Below, in pieces: positions 44,997-54,365 of a stretch of 64,000 nt of DNA. Within the stretch, counting starts at the first letter, position 1. Every line of letters starts with the position of its first letter. Made by a program: the position numbers and the translations under genes. The notes below the pieces were generated by a model. That model made no database searches. It saw nothing but the letters and a program-made list of their open reading frames with translations, and was not told where the DNA came from. The stretch comes from Caballeronia temeraria (GTDB lineage: Bacteria > Pseudomonadota > Gammaproteobacteria > Burkholderiales > Burkholderiaceae): assembly GCF_001544795.2 (NCBI RefSeq), contig NZ_FCOI02000004.1:310001-374000 (forward strand), given 5' to 3'.

Positions 44997-46373
44997 TTGG
45001 ATATGCAAAGCCTGAGCGCGCAGCCGCTCGCGCCCGGCGCCGCCGCGCCGTTCGATGCGTCGCGCAATCGCGTCGCCCTCGACGATGTTCCGCTCAACCG
45101 CTTCCACGTGAAGATCGCGGGTCTGACGTTCGGCGCGCACTTCACGGAAGGTTATGCGCTCGGCACGATCGGTTACGCGTTGTCGTCGCTGAACAAACAG
45201 ATTCCGCTCGATGCCTTCTGGATGGGCCTGCTCGGTTCGTCGGCGCTGATCGGCATTTTTATCGGCAGTCTTGTATTCGGCTGGCTTTCGGACAAACTCG
45301 GCCGCCAGAAGATATTCCTGCTGAGCTTCATCATCATCACGGCGGCGGCTTTCGCGCAGTTCTATGCGACCACGCCCGCGATGCTGGTCGGCTTGCGCGT
45401 CCTGATCGGCTTCGGCATGGGCGGCGACTTCGCCGTCGGTCATGCGATTCTCGCGGAGTTCTCGCCGCGCAAGCATCGCGGCGTGCTGCTCGGCTCGTTC
45501 AGCGTGATCTGGACGATCGGCTATGTGATCGCGAACGTGCTCGGCATGCATTACGCGGATGCGTCGCCGGATGCGTGGCGCTGGCTGCTCGCCTCCGCTG
45601 GCGTGCCGGCGTTTCTCGTGCTGATCCTGCGCGTCGGCACGCCGGAGTCGCCGCGCTGGCTGCTCGGCCAGGGCCGCGTGGATGAAGCGATGCGCATCGT
45701 GCGCAAGCACTTCGGCCCGAACGTGACGCTCGAAGCCGATACCGGCGAGCACTTCTCCGGCAAGGGCGGTTTTGCGCGCCTGTTCAAGCCGGACCTGATT
45801 CGCCGCACGATCTTCAATTGCGCGTTCTTCGTGTGTCTCGTGATTCCGTATTTCGCGATTTACACGTTTCTGCCTAGCATTCTCACGGCGATCCGCCTGC
45901 CCGAAGGATCGGGCGCCGATCTGCTGCTCAACGGCTTTCTCGTGCTGGGCGCGTTGATCGGCATCTGGCTGACGATCAAGCTTTCGCGTCGCTCGTTCCT
46001 GATCGGATCGTTCGCGGTGTGCTGTCTGTCGCTGTTCGCGTTGAGCGTGCTGCCGTCATCGGCGAATGTGGGGATGATCGTCGCGTTCGGCGTGTTCACG
46101 TTGACGATGTCGGCGTTCTCGAATCTCGTCGGCGTGTTTCCGCCGGAATGCTTTCCGACCGAGGCGCGGGCGTGCGGCGTGGGACTGTCGATCGCGTGCA
46201 GCCGGCTCGGATCGGCGGTGGGAACGTTCCTGCTGCCTATCGGCATCGCGCAGGCCGGCGTGCAGATGACGATGCTCGCGCTCGCGGTCGTGTTGCTCAT
46301 TGGGATGCTGGTTTCGATCGCCTGGGCGCCGGAGACCAAGCATCTGACGTTGAGTCAGGCGAGCGGCGGATAA
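44997..46373 (+). CDS. MFS sugar-porter-like transporter, TTG start
   Basis: 458 residues with twelve helices. GWLSDKLGRQKIFLL, RVLIGFGMGGDFAVGHAILAEFSPRKHRG and the PESPRWLL loop are sugar-porter/MHS type motifs. GGAGGAG at 44984-44990 lies 6 bases before a TTG at 44997, which fits much better than the ATG at 45003 (12 bases). It follows the aldehyde dehydrogenase by 102 bp and probably imports the operon's substrate. Confidence 0.83.
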   Translation: MDMQSLSAQPLAPGAAAPFDASRNRVALDDVPLNRFHVKIAGLTFGAHFTEGYALGTIGYALSSLNKQIPLDAFWMGLLGSSALIGIFIGSLVFGWLSDKLGRQKIFLLSFIIITAAAFAQFYATTPAMLVGLRVLIGFGMGGDFAVGHAILAEFSPRKHRGVLLGSFSVIWTIGYVIANVLGMHYADASPDAWRWLLASAGVPAFLVLILRVGTPESPRWLLGQGRVDEAMRIVRKHFGPNVTLEADTGEHFSGKGGFARLFKPDLIRRTIFNCAFFVCLVIPYFAIYTFLPSILTAIRLPEGSGADLLLNGFLVLGALIGIWLTIKLSRRSFLIGSFAVCCLSLFALSVLPSSANVGMIVAFGVFTLTMSAFSNLVGVFPPECFPTEARACGVGLSIACSRLGSAVGTFLLPIGIAQAGVQMTMLALAVVLLIGMLVSIAWAPETKHLTLSQASGG

Positions 46374-46378
46374 ACACC

Positions 46379-47260
46379 TTACGGCTGCGCGGCCTTCGCT
46401 CCCTCGCCGCGCAGCCACTCCGCAAACGCCTGGACGCAATCCGACGCAGCCAGCGAAGGCGCGATATCCAGCCAGTACCCATACGGCCCCGTCGACTCGA
46501 CCGGCGAGAGCAGCACCAGCGACCCATCGTGCAACTCATCCGCGATCATGTTTCTGTCGACGACCGCCAGCCCCGAGCCCGCGCGCGCCGCGTGAATCGC
46601 CTGATCGAGTGTCGAGAATTCGATGCCGTTCCCGCCGAACGCGCGCGGCAAACCCGCCGCGTCGAGCCAGTTGGGCCACAGTGTCAGCCGCGTATCGTTG
46701 TGCAGTACGTGCAACGCGGGCAGCCGCTCCAGCAGCGCCTCGACCGATTGCCCCGCGAACTTCATCGCGCCGACGAGCACATGCCGCTCGATGAACAGCA
46801 ACTCCGACCGATAATCCGCCCGCGCCTCATATCCGAAGCGAATGCTGCACTGACGGTCATCGACCGGATCGGTGCGCACGGAGAGATCGATGTTCGGCAC
46901 CGCGTCCATCAGCGAGCCGAGCCGTGGCGAGAGCCAGCGCGTCGCGAACGTCGGCGGCGCGATCACCGTCAGACGCTTGCGCTCGCTGCGCTGCGCGCTG
47001 GAGAGCGATCGCGTCACGCGTTCGATCGAATCGAACGCTTCCGACAAACACGCGAGCAGTTCCGCGCCCTGCTTCGTCAGCCGGATGCCTTTGTGATCGC
47101 GATCGAAAAGCTTGGTCCCGAGTGCGTCTTCGAGCAGGCGAATCTGCCGGCTCACCGCGCCGGGCGTCACGCACAATGCCAACGCCGATTGGTTGAAGCT
47201 CATATGACGCGCGCTTTCTTCGAAGAAGCGCAATGCGGTCAGGGATGGCAGTCGCCGCAC
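46379..47260 (-). CDS. LysR-family regulator, GcvA-like
   Basis: 293 residues. LysR winged helix with FFEESARHMSFNQSALALCVTPGAVSRQIRLLEDALG, then the effector domain. GTG at 47260 has GGGAGAAG 4-11 bases upstream and gives the expected RRLPSLTALRFFE start. It converges on the transporter at 44997-46373, with 5 bases between the stops, and lies downstream of a second LysR gene on the same strand. Either could regulate the aldehyde operon or the sugar-acid cluster. Confidence 0.85.
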   Translation of the reverse strand: MRRLPSLTALRFFEESARHMSFNQSALALCVTPGAVSRQIRLLEDALGTKLFDRDHKGIRLTKQGAELLACLSEAFDSIERVTRSLSSAQRSERKRLTVIAPPTFATRWLSPRLGSLMDAVPNIDLSVRTDPVDDRQCSIRFGYEARADYRSELLFIERHVLVGAMKFAGQSVEALLERLPALHVLHNDTRLTLWPNWLDAAGLPRAFGGNGIEFSTLDQAIHAARAGSGLAVVDRNMIADELHDGSLVLLSPVESTGPYGYWLDIAPSLAASDCVQAFAEWLRGEGAKAAQP

Positions 47261-47271
47261 AATCTTCTCCC

Positions 47272-48204
47272 TTATTTCCGCGCGCCCCGCGTACCGCCGA
47301 GCGCATGCGTCTGCTTCTCGATTTCCTCGCGCAGCCACTCGCGAAACAGCGCGACTTGCGGCGCGTCGTCCTGACCGGCACGCGTGACGAGCCAGTACGA
47401 CTGATGCCCGTCCACTTCGACATCGACGATCGGCACGAGCGTGCCCTGCCGCAACTCATGCGCGATCATGTGACGATCGGCGATGGTGACGCCGAGCCCG
47501 TCGGTGGCCGCGCGGATCGCGTGATCGAGCAGATCGAACTCGTAGCCGTCGCGCGTATCGACATCGTCGATATTCGCCGCCTTGAGCCAGTGCTGCCACG
47601 TCAGATAGCGCTGATCGCTCGCCGCGAGCACGTGCAGCAGCGTGAAAGCGCTCAGATCGATGGGCGATGTATCGCGCTCGCCGAGCAATGCGGGCGAGCA
47701 CACGGCGATATGGCGCTCGTTCATCAGCAATTGATTGTCGAGACCGTCCCATTCCCCGTTGCCGAAGCGGATGGCGCAGTCGAGCGCGCCCGATTCGACG
47801 AGATCGTCCCGCAGGCGCGTGCTCAACGTGATTTCGATTTCCGGTGCGGCGGCGCGCAGCGATTGCAGCCGAGGCATCAGCCAGCGGCTCGCGAAGGTAG
47901 GCGGCGCGTTGATGCGCAAGCGCTTCAGATGCGTCTTTTCCTGGATGCTGCGCACCGTGAGTTCGATGCGGTCGAACGACATTCTGAGCGCCTGAAGCAA
48001 AAGCCGCCCCGTCGCCGACAGCTCCAGATGATGATGACGCCGCAACAGCAGCGGTTCACCAAGCTGTGTTTCGAGCTGGCGCACCTGCCGGCTGACCGCG
48101 CTTTGCGTCACGTGCAGCATTTCGGCCGCGCGCGTGAAGCTGCCGGTGTGCCCGGCCACTTCGAAAGCCCTGAGCGCGTTCAGGGCAGGCATCTTTCGCT
48201 TCAA
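47272..48204 (-). CDS. LysR-family regulator, GcvA-like, TTG start
   Basis: 310 residues. Helix-turn-helix in FEVAGHTGSFTRAAEMLHVTQSAVSRQVRQLE. A TTG at 48204 with GGAGACC upstream yields MKRKMPALNALRAFE, the canonical GcvA-like opening; the ATG at 48192 lacks a spaced ribosome binding site. It lies just downstream, on the same strand, of the GMC oxidoreductase gene, 11 bp before the other LysR gene, to which it is clearly paralogous. Confidence 0.85.
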   Translation of the reverse strand: MKRKMPALNALRAFEVAGHTGSFTRAAEMLHVTQSAVSRQVRQLETQLGEPLLLRRHHHLELSATGRLLLQALRMSFDRIELTVRSIQEKTHLKRLRINAPPTFASRWLMPRLQSLRAAAPEIEITLSTRLRDDLVESGALDCAIRFGNGEWDGLDNQLLMNERHIAVCSPALLGERDTSPIDLSAFTLLHVLAASDQRYLTWQHWLKAANIDDVDTRDGYEFDLLDHAIRAATDGLGVTIADRHMIAHELRQGTLVPIVDVEVDGHQSYWLVTRAGQDDAPQVALFREWLREEIEKQTHALGGTRGARK

Positions 48205-48351
48205 ATCGGTCTCCTTCCCGGCGTTCGACGCGCGCATTGAACACGCATCCGGACCGGAACGTGCCGCTCTTGGGCGACATTTTACGAATCGAGGCAAATT
48301 ATGCCGCTTCGGGGCGCGAGTGCGTTTTCGTGCGCTCGCGCCCCGTGCGGA

Positions 48352-50010
48352 TCAGGCGGTCGCCGTAGTCTCCGTCCGCGCCGGCGCGTGCTCGCCGATG
48401 GTGCGGGCATCGTCGAGAATCATGTCCGCGGCTTTTTCCGCAACCATCATCACCGGCGCATTCAGATTGCCCGACGTAATGTTCGGGAAAATCGACGCAT
48501 CGACGATACGCAGCCCTCGCATGCCATGCACGCGCAAACGCTCGTCGACGACCGCCGTGCGCTCGTCCGGGCCCATCGCGCAGGAGCCGCACAAGTGGTA
48601 GATCGATCCCGACTGCTCGCGGAAATACTCGAGGAAGTCGGCGTCGCTCTTCAGGTCCGGTCCCGGCGAGATTTCCTCCGCCGTGATCGCACGCAGCGCG
48701 GGCGAGCTCATGATCTTGCGAATGAGCTTGCTGCCCTGCACGGCCTCGCGGATGTCCTTCGGCGTCGTCAGCGCATTGATGCTGATCTTCGCGGCATCTT
48801 CCACGCGGTTCGATGCGATCTCCACCGTGCCGCGGCTCGTCGGCCGGCACGGATTGAAGCACAGCAGGAAGCCCGAATACGGCTCGGGTTCGAGCTGCGC
48901 CTTGCTGCTCTTCGGAATGCGATACGAGAGCGGGTTGAAATAAAGCTGGAGATTCGGCTCTTTCTCTTCGCCATCGCCTTTGAAGAAGCCGCCCGACTGG
49001 TTCACGCTCATCGAGAGCGGCCCCTTGCGCGACGTCAGATAACGCAGCGCCGCCTTCGCCTTGCCGACGAGCGTTCCGAGTTCGTCGTTCAGCGTCTTCA
49101 CGGTCGCGCGATAGTAGAAGCTCACGCACAGGTGATCCTGCAAATTCTTGCCGACGGCCGGCAGCTCGTGCACGACCGGAATGCCGTGCTTCGCGAGCAG
49201 CGCCGCGTCGCCGAGACCGGAAAGCTGCATGAGCTTCGGCGTATCGACCGCGCCCGCCGACAGGATCACCTCGCGCTTCGCGCTGAATCGCAGCGATTCG
49301 CCGTTGCGCGCCGCGATCACGCCCGTCGCGCGCTTGCCGTCGAACATCACGCGGCTCACGCTGACGTTGCGTTCCACGCGCAGGTTCTTGCGTCCCAGCA
49401 CCGGATGCAGATATTCGAAGCTGCTCGACGAACGCTCGCCGTTGCGCGCGTTGAGGTCATAGACCGTCGCGCCTTCGTAGTCCGCGCCGTTGATGTCGCC
49501 GGTGACGGGATAGCCCGCCTGCCGCGCGCCTTCGAGGAACGTGCCGCAGATCGCGTGCGCGCCCTCTTTCATCGACGAAATCCTGATCTTGCCGTTCGCG
49601 CCGTGATACGGCGTGTCGCCGGCCCAGTGCGATTCGAGGCGGCGGAAATACGGCAGCACGTCGCGATAACCCCAGCCGGCGTTGCCCGCGCGCGCCCAGT
49701 CGTCGAAATCGTGCGGCTGACCGCGCACGTAGATCATCGCGTTGATCGAGCCGGAGCCGCCCTGCACCTTGCCGCGCGGGCAATACAGCGAGCGGTTCTT
49801 CAACTGCGCTTCCGGCTCGCTGTAATACATCCAGTTGAATTCCGGGTTGTAGTAGGTCTTCGTGAAGCCGACCGGAATCCTGAACCAGAACGAATCGTCC
49901 TTGCCGCCCGCTTCGAGCAGCAGCACCGAATGCTCGCCGGACTCGGTGAGGCGATTGGCGAGAATGCAACCCGCCGATCCCGCACCCACGATGATGTAAT
50001 CGAATTCCAT
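48352..50010 (-). CDS. GMC-family FAD oxidoreductase (choline/alcohol dehydrogenase type)
   Basis: 552 residues. FAD-binding IIVGAGSAGCILANRL near 6, GMC signature 1 in RGKVQGGSGSINAMIYVRG, signature 2 in ILSAGAVDTPKLMQLSG, and the active-site His in YHLCGSCAMG with Asn in SGNLNAPV near the end. Oxidises an alcohol to an aldehyde. Its position downstream of an enolase-family dehydratase, MFS transporter and aldehyde dehydrogenase suggests a sugar-alcohol or sugar-acid route. Confidence 0.9.
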   Translation of the reverse strand: MEFDYIIVGAGSAGCILANRLTESGEHSVLLLEAGGKDDSFWFRIPVGFTKTYYNPEFNWMYYSEPEAQLKNRSLYCPRGKVQGGSGSINAMIYVRGQPHDFDDWARAGNAGWGYRDVLPYFRRLESHWAGDTPYHGANGKIRISSMKEGAHAICGTFLEGARQAGYPVTGDINGADYEGATVYDLNARNGERSSSSFEYLHPVLGRKNLRVERNVSVSRVMFDGKRATGVIAARNGESLRFSAKREVILSAGAVDTPKLMQLSGLGDAALLAKHGIPVVHELPAVGKNLQDHLCVSFYYRATVKTLNDELGTLVGKAKAALRYLTSRKGPLSMSVNQSGGFFKGDGEEKEPNLQLYFNPLSYRIPKSSKAQLEPEPYSGFLLCFNPCRPTSRGTVEIASNRVEDAAKISINALTTPKDIREAVQGSKLIRKIMSSPALRAITAEEISPGPDLKSDADFLEYFREQSGSIYHLCGSCAMGPDERTAVVDERLRVHGMRGLRIVDASIFPNITSGNLNAPVMMVAEKAADMILDDARTIGEHAPARTETTATA

Positions 50011-50028
50011 GCTCTATCTGCCTTTCGT

Positions 50029-51246
50029 TCAGCCCTTCGCGGGCGCGAGATCCTTCACGTCGGCGGGCTTCGCCGCCATCTGCAGATGCAGACGCTCGCC
50101 CGTGTACGGCGTATGCGCACGCACGACGTCCATGTTCAGTTCGACGCCGAGGCCCGGCTCCGTCGACGGAATGATGTAGCCGTCTTCCCAGCGGATCGGC
50201 GTCTTGAGCACTTCTGCGTGGAAGCCGCCCCACGTCTCGATGCTTTCCTGGATCAGGAAGTTCGGCGAGCACGCGGCGACCTGGATGCTCGCGGCCGCGC
50301 CCACCGGACCGTTGTAGAGATGCGGCGCGATCTGCGCGTAATGGACTTCCGCGAGACTCGCGATCTTCTTCGCTTCGAGCAGACCGCCGACCCGGCCGAC
50401 GTTGAACTGCAGAATCGACGCTGCCTTCGCTTCGAGCAGCTTGAAGAACTCATACTTGGTCGTGAGGCGTTCGCCCGCCGCAATCGGAATGCTGGTTTTC
50501 GCGGCGACTTGCGCCATCGCGTCTTCCTGTCCCGGCGGCACCGGCTCTTCGAACCACAGCGGATCGAACTTTTCGAGGCGCTGCGCGAGACGGATCGCCG
50601 ACGACGGCACCATCTGCCCATGCGTGCCGAACAGCAGATCGGCCTTGCTGCCAACAGCCTCGCGCACCTTGCGGCAGAACGTTTCGCAGCGGTCCATCAC
50701 TTCGAGCGAAATCTGATGGCCGGAATACGCGGTGTACGGACCGGCCGGATCGAACTTGACGGCCGTGAAACCGAGCTCGACGTTGTGCGCGGCGCATTCG
50801 GCGGCGAGATCGGGATCGTCGTAGTCGTACTCGCCGCGCGCGTTCTTCGGATAAAGATAGGTGTACGAACGCAGACGTTCATGCACGCGTCCGCCGAGCA
50901 GTTCGTAGACCGGCTTGCCCGCCGCCTTGCCGACGATGTCCCAGCACGCCATTTCCAGGCCGCTGACGACACCCATCATGGTGAGATCGGGGCGTTGCGT
51001 GAAGCCGCTCGAATACGCCTCGCGATAGAAGCGCTCCACATGATGCGGATCGTGGCCGAGCAGATAGCGCTCGAACACGTCTTCGATGATCGGCGTCATC
51101 GCCTTCGGATGGAACGTCGCTGAATAAATCTCGCCGACGCCCTCGATGCCGCACGCCGTGCGCAGCTTCACGAAAATCCAGTACATGCCGCCGATATGCG
51201 GCGGCGGCACGGCAACGACATAGGTTTCCAGCGCGGCGATTTTCAT
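50029..51246 (-). CDS. mandelate racemase/muconate lactonizing (enolase) superfamily dehydratase
   Basis: 405 residues: N-terminal capping domain and (beta/alpha)7-beta barrel. Metal-site elements are WFEEPVPP and AAGERL, and the catalytic His lies in APHLYNGPVG. The first metal ligand region is unusual, reading LLFGTHGQM where many members have a DxN. Such proteins dehydrate sugar acids such as galactonate, rhamnonate or mannonate; the substrate is not decidable. 2 bp after the MFS transporter and 18 bp before the GMC gene. Confidence 0.83.
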   Translation of the reverse strand: MKIAALETYVVAVPPPHIGGMYWIFVKLRTACGIEGVGEIYSATFHPKAMTPIIEDVFERYLLGHDPHHVERFYREAYSSGFTQRPDLTMMGVVSGLEMACWDIVGKAAGKPVYELLGGRVHERLRSYTYLYPKNARGEYDYDDPDLAAECAAHNVELGFTAVKFDPAGPYTAYSGHQISLEVMDRCETFCRKVREAVGSKADLLFGTHGQMVPSSAIRLAQRLEKFDPLWFEEPVPPGQEDAMAQVAAKTSIPIAAGERLTTKYEFFKLLEAKAASILQFNVGRVGGLLEAKKIASLAEVHYAQIAPHLYNGPVGAAASIQVAACSPNFLIQESIETWGGFHAEVLKTPIRWEDGYIIPSTEPGLGVELNMDVVRAHTPYTGERLHLQMAAKPADVKDLAPAKG

Positions 51247-51248
51247 TG

Positions 51249-52547
51249 TTACGCTTCCTGCTTCTTGAGTCGAAGTTTGAACATGATGGCCGCCACGCCG
51301 CCGAGCGCGGACATGAGGGCGATGTAGCCGAAATACAGTTGATAGCCGTGCACGCCCGGATAGTTCTGCGTCAGATAGCCGTTGATGAGCGGCAGCACGG
51401 CATCGGGCGAATAGCCGACGACGGACACGAGGCCGATTGCGAGACCCATCGTTTCGGTGGGCACCTTGCACTGATCGAGCAGCGACCAGTAGAGGCCGCG
51501 AATCGCGTAGGTCATCACGCCGATGAACAGCACGAGCACCGCGATGAGCGCGTGACTCGCGATGGCCGGCGCGGCGATCAGCACGACGAGCGCGGCCGAC
51601 GCGGCGAACAGCGCGACGATCAGCACGGAAGTCTTCGAGAAACGGTCGCCGAGAAAGCCGCCGCCGATGCCGCCGATCGGGCGCATCCACAGCTTGAGCG
51701 TCGTGATGAATCCTGCCGCGACCACCGTCAGGCCGATTTCCTTCTCATGCAGATAAGCGGAGAAGCTGTAGGTCGACCAGAAGACCTGATAGCCGCAGAA
51801 CACGATGGCCGAAAGCAGCGCGAGTTGCGGGTTCTTCACGAGCGAGCCGAGGTCGCGCAGCACGTTGCGTTTTTCGCCCTTTGCCTTTGCCGCCGCCTGC
51901 GCGCCTTGCGGATCGCGCACGAGACCGAGCACGACGCCAAGCCCGATGCACAGGAACGCGTACAGATAGACGACAATGCGGAATCCCGCGACGGTCGATT
52001 CGCCGCGCGTCTGCGTGGCCCACGCGAAAAGCCCGATCGCGATGGTCGCGAGCAGCGCTTCGATCAGGCCGCGGCCGCCATCGAGAAAACCGAAGAAGCG
52101 GCCTTGCTCGTCGGCGGCGGCGATTGTCTGCACGCGCTTGATGATCGCGGCCCAGAACGTGAGGCCGGTCGTCAGGCCCCATCCGCCGAAGATCATGATC
52201 AGCGAACCGAACGACGGCGCCGTGGAATACCACAGCCCGAGCGCGCCCGTCGCGATCAGCGAAAAGCTGATGAGCACGCGCGGGGCGACGCGATCCGCGA
52301 GCCAGCCGCTCGGCAGATAGCACACGAGAAAGATCGTGCCGAGCGCGGAATAGAGATAGCCGAGTTGCGCTTCGGTGATGTGGAAGACTTCGAGCATCGT
52401 CGGCTGATAGACCTGCCGCAGATACAGAATCGGATAGATGGCGCCGGCGGCGATCACCAGCAGCGCGAGCTGGATATAGCGATCGGCGCGCGTGCTCGCG
52501 CTCGGCGTCGTCACGCTTTGGCCGGATTGAGCGGGATTCGATGACAC
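51249..52547 (-). CDS. MFS transporter, anion:cation (sugar-acid) symporter-like
   Basis: 432 residues, twelve helices. PSGWLADRVAPRVLI and GGGFLGDRFSKTSV are the two cytoplasmic MFS loops. GTG 52547 (VSSNPAQSG) with GAGGAG upstream is the start that gives a short cytoplasmic N-terminus; longer frames add arginine-rich, unlikely sequence. It probably imports the acid handled by the adjacent dehydratase. Confidence 0.8.
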   Translation of the reverse strand: MSSNPAQSGQSVTTPSASTRADRYIQLALLVIAAGAIYPILYLRQVYQPTMLEVFHITEAQLGYLYSALGTIFLVCYLPSGWLADRVAPRVLISFSLIATGALGLWYSTAPSFGSLIMIFGGWGLTTGLTFWAAIIKRVQTIAAADEQGRFFGFLDGGRGLIEALLATIAIGLFAWATQTRGESTVAGFRIVVYLYAFLCIGLGVVLGLVRDPQGAQAAAKAKGEKRNVLRDLGSLVKNPQLALLSAIVFCGYQVFWSTYSFSAYLHEKEIGLTVVAAGFITTLKLWMRPIGGIGGGFLGDRFSKTSVLIVALFAASAALVVLIAAPAIASHALIAVLVLFIGVMTYAIRGLYWSLLDQCKVPTETMGLAIGLVSVVGYSPDAVLPLINGYLTQNYPGVHGYQLYFGYIALMSALGGVAAIMFKLRLKKQEA

Positions 52548-52661
52548 AGGAGTGCTCCTCGAAGGGCAGCGGCGCGCGGCGTGCGGACGCCGCGCGGCTG
52601 AACCTTCAATATGTTTTTGTAGATGTGAAAAAGGGGATGCGGCCGGTGACGGCCGCGACAA

Positions 52662-54086
52662 TCAGTACTTCATGACGACGAGACGCGTCTGCGTGAATTC
52701 CAGCATGCCGTGCTTGCCGTCGTCGCCGCCGATGCCGGAGCGCTTCCAGCCGGCGTGGAAACCTTGATACGGATCGGCGGGCGTGCGGTTGATGTACAAC
52801 TCGCCCGCTTCGATCGAATTCGCGACCTTCATCGCCGTGCGGTAGTTCTCGGTGTACAGCACCGAGGAAAGGCCGAACTGATGATCGTTCGCCATCGCGA
52901 TGGCATCGTCCAAGGTTGCGTACTTCAGCACCGCGAGCACGGGGCCGAAGGTCTCTTCCTGCACGATTTCCATGTCCTGACGGCAGTTCGAGAGCAGCGT
53001 CGGCGGATAGAAAAAGCCCTTGCGATTCGGCACTTCGCCGCCGGTTTCGAGCTTCGCGCCCGCCTCGATCGCGCGGCGAACCATCGCGTGAATGCCGTCG
53101 CGCGACGCCTTGTTCACGAGCGGGCCCATGTGGCTCGCGTCTTCGTAACGGTCGCCGATCACCTTTGCCTGCATCTGCTCGCGCAGCAAGCCGACGAATT
53201 CATCGTGGATGCTCTCGTGCACATAGACGCGTTCGATCGCCGTGCAGAGCTGACCGCTGTGCGTGAGCTTCGATGCGACGAGTTCGCGCGCGGCCTTCTG
53301 CAGATCGGCGTCCGGCTCGATGATCGCGGGCGTCTTGCCGCCCAGTTCCAGCGAAGGTTTCGCGATGTTCGCCTTGCAGTATTCGAGCACCTTGCGGCCC
53401 GCGTTGACGCTGCCGGTCAACGTGATCATGCCGACCTTCGGATGCGTGCAGACGACTTCGGCTGTCGCGTGGCCCATCGCCAGAATGTTGACGACGCCCG
53501 CCGGCAGCGCCGCGCGTTCGACGGCGCGCGCCAGTGCGAACGCCGACAGCGGCGTGTTGTTGCTCGGACGCACGAGGACCGTATTGCCCGCGATCAGCGC
53601 CGGCGCGACCTTGCGCATCAGCGTGTAGATGGGGAAATTGAACGGGATCAGGCACGCGACGACGCCGATCGGCTCGCGATGCAGCACGAGGTTTTCGTTT
53701 GGCGTGTCGCTCGGAATGACTTCGCCTTCGATGCGCCGCGCCCACTCCGCGTGATAGCGCGTGATCTGGGCGGCGTAGACGGCTTCGTTGGTCGCGTCGA
53801 GCAGGCTCTTGCCGGACTCGGCCGCGAGCGCCGCGCCGATATCGGCCGATGCTTCGACGATGGCATCCGCGAGACGCTGCATGTGCGCGCCGCGCTCGGC
53901 GGCGGGCATCACGCGCCACAGACGTTGCGCCTCGGCGGCGCGGTCGACGGCGAGGAGCGCCTGCTCGCGCGACGCGTTGTGAACGTGACCCAGCACCTCT
54001 TCGGTCGCGGGATTCAGGATGGCGGTGACGTCATCGCCCACGGGCTCGATGAAACGTCCGTTCACAAAATTGCGTTCTTGCTTCAT
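52662..54086 (-). CDS. NAD-dependent aldehyde dehydrogenase, AldA-like
   Basis: 474 residues. IPFNFPIYTLMRKVAPALIAGNT, LTGSVNAGRKVL, the base Glu in LELGGKTP and nucleophile Cys in SGQLCTAIERV. Similar in feel to lactaldehyde/glycolaldehyde dehydrogenases. It leads the minus-strand cluster with the transporter, dehydratase and GMC enzyme. Confidence 0.88.
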   Translation of the reverse strand: MKQERNFVNGRFIEPVGDDVTAILNPATEEVLGHVHNASREQALLAVDRAAEAQRLWRVMPAAERGAHMQRLADAIVEASADIGAALAAESGKSLLDATNEAVYAAQITRYHAEWARRIEGEVIPSDTPNENLVLHREPIGVVACLIPFNFPIYTLMRKVAPALIAGNTVLVRPSNNTPLSAFALARAVERAALPAGVVNILAMGHATAEVVCTHPKVGMITLTGSVNAGRKVLEYCKANIAKPSLELGGKTPAIIEPDADLQKAARELVASKLTHSGQLCTAIERVYVHESIHDEFVGLLREQMQAKVIGDRYEDASHMGPLVNKASRDGIHAMVRRAIEAGAKLETGGEVPNRKGFFYPPTLLSNCRQDMEIVQEETFGPVLAVLKYATLDDAIAMANDHQFGLSSVLYTENYRTAMKVANSIEAGELYINRTPADPYQGFHAGWKRSGIGGDDGKHGMLEFTQTRLVVMKY

Positions 54087-54310
54087 GTCTGGCGGTTTCC
54101 TTGATCACGGTGCGTCGCGGCGCCCGGCTGCCGGGGATCTCGGGCAACCGCTGCGACAAGGCAACGCATTTGCGGCTCATTCTTCCGCGCCTCGCGCTGC
54201 AACGACAAGCGAAGAATTTGCTGGCAGAACATTCAAAAAACTCACGCTTGCTGTTCGACTAAATCCTTTTGCAGCCGCTCTTTCATCGCGCACAATCCGC
54301 CGCTCGTGGT

Positions 54311-54332
54311 CCCGTCCGCATCGGCGGACGGG
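54311..54332. promoter_or_regulatory. stable hairpin in the porin leader region
   Basis: Arms CCCGTCCGC and GCGGACGGG with an ATCG loop, 33 bp before the porin ATG and without a T-run. It may protect the leader of the mRNA or take part in post-transcriptional control. Confidence 0.4.
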
Positions 54333-54365
54333 GCTTCTCGAATAAATAGAAGACATGAGACTTTC

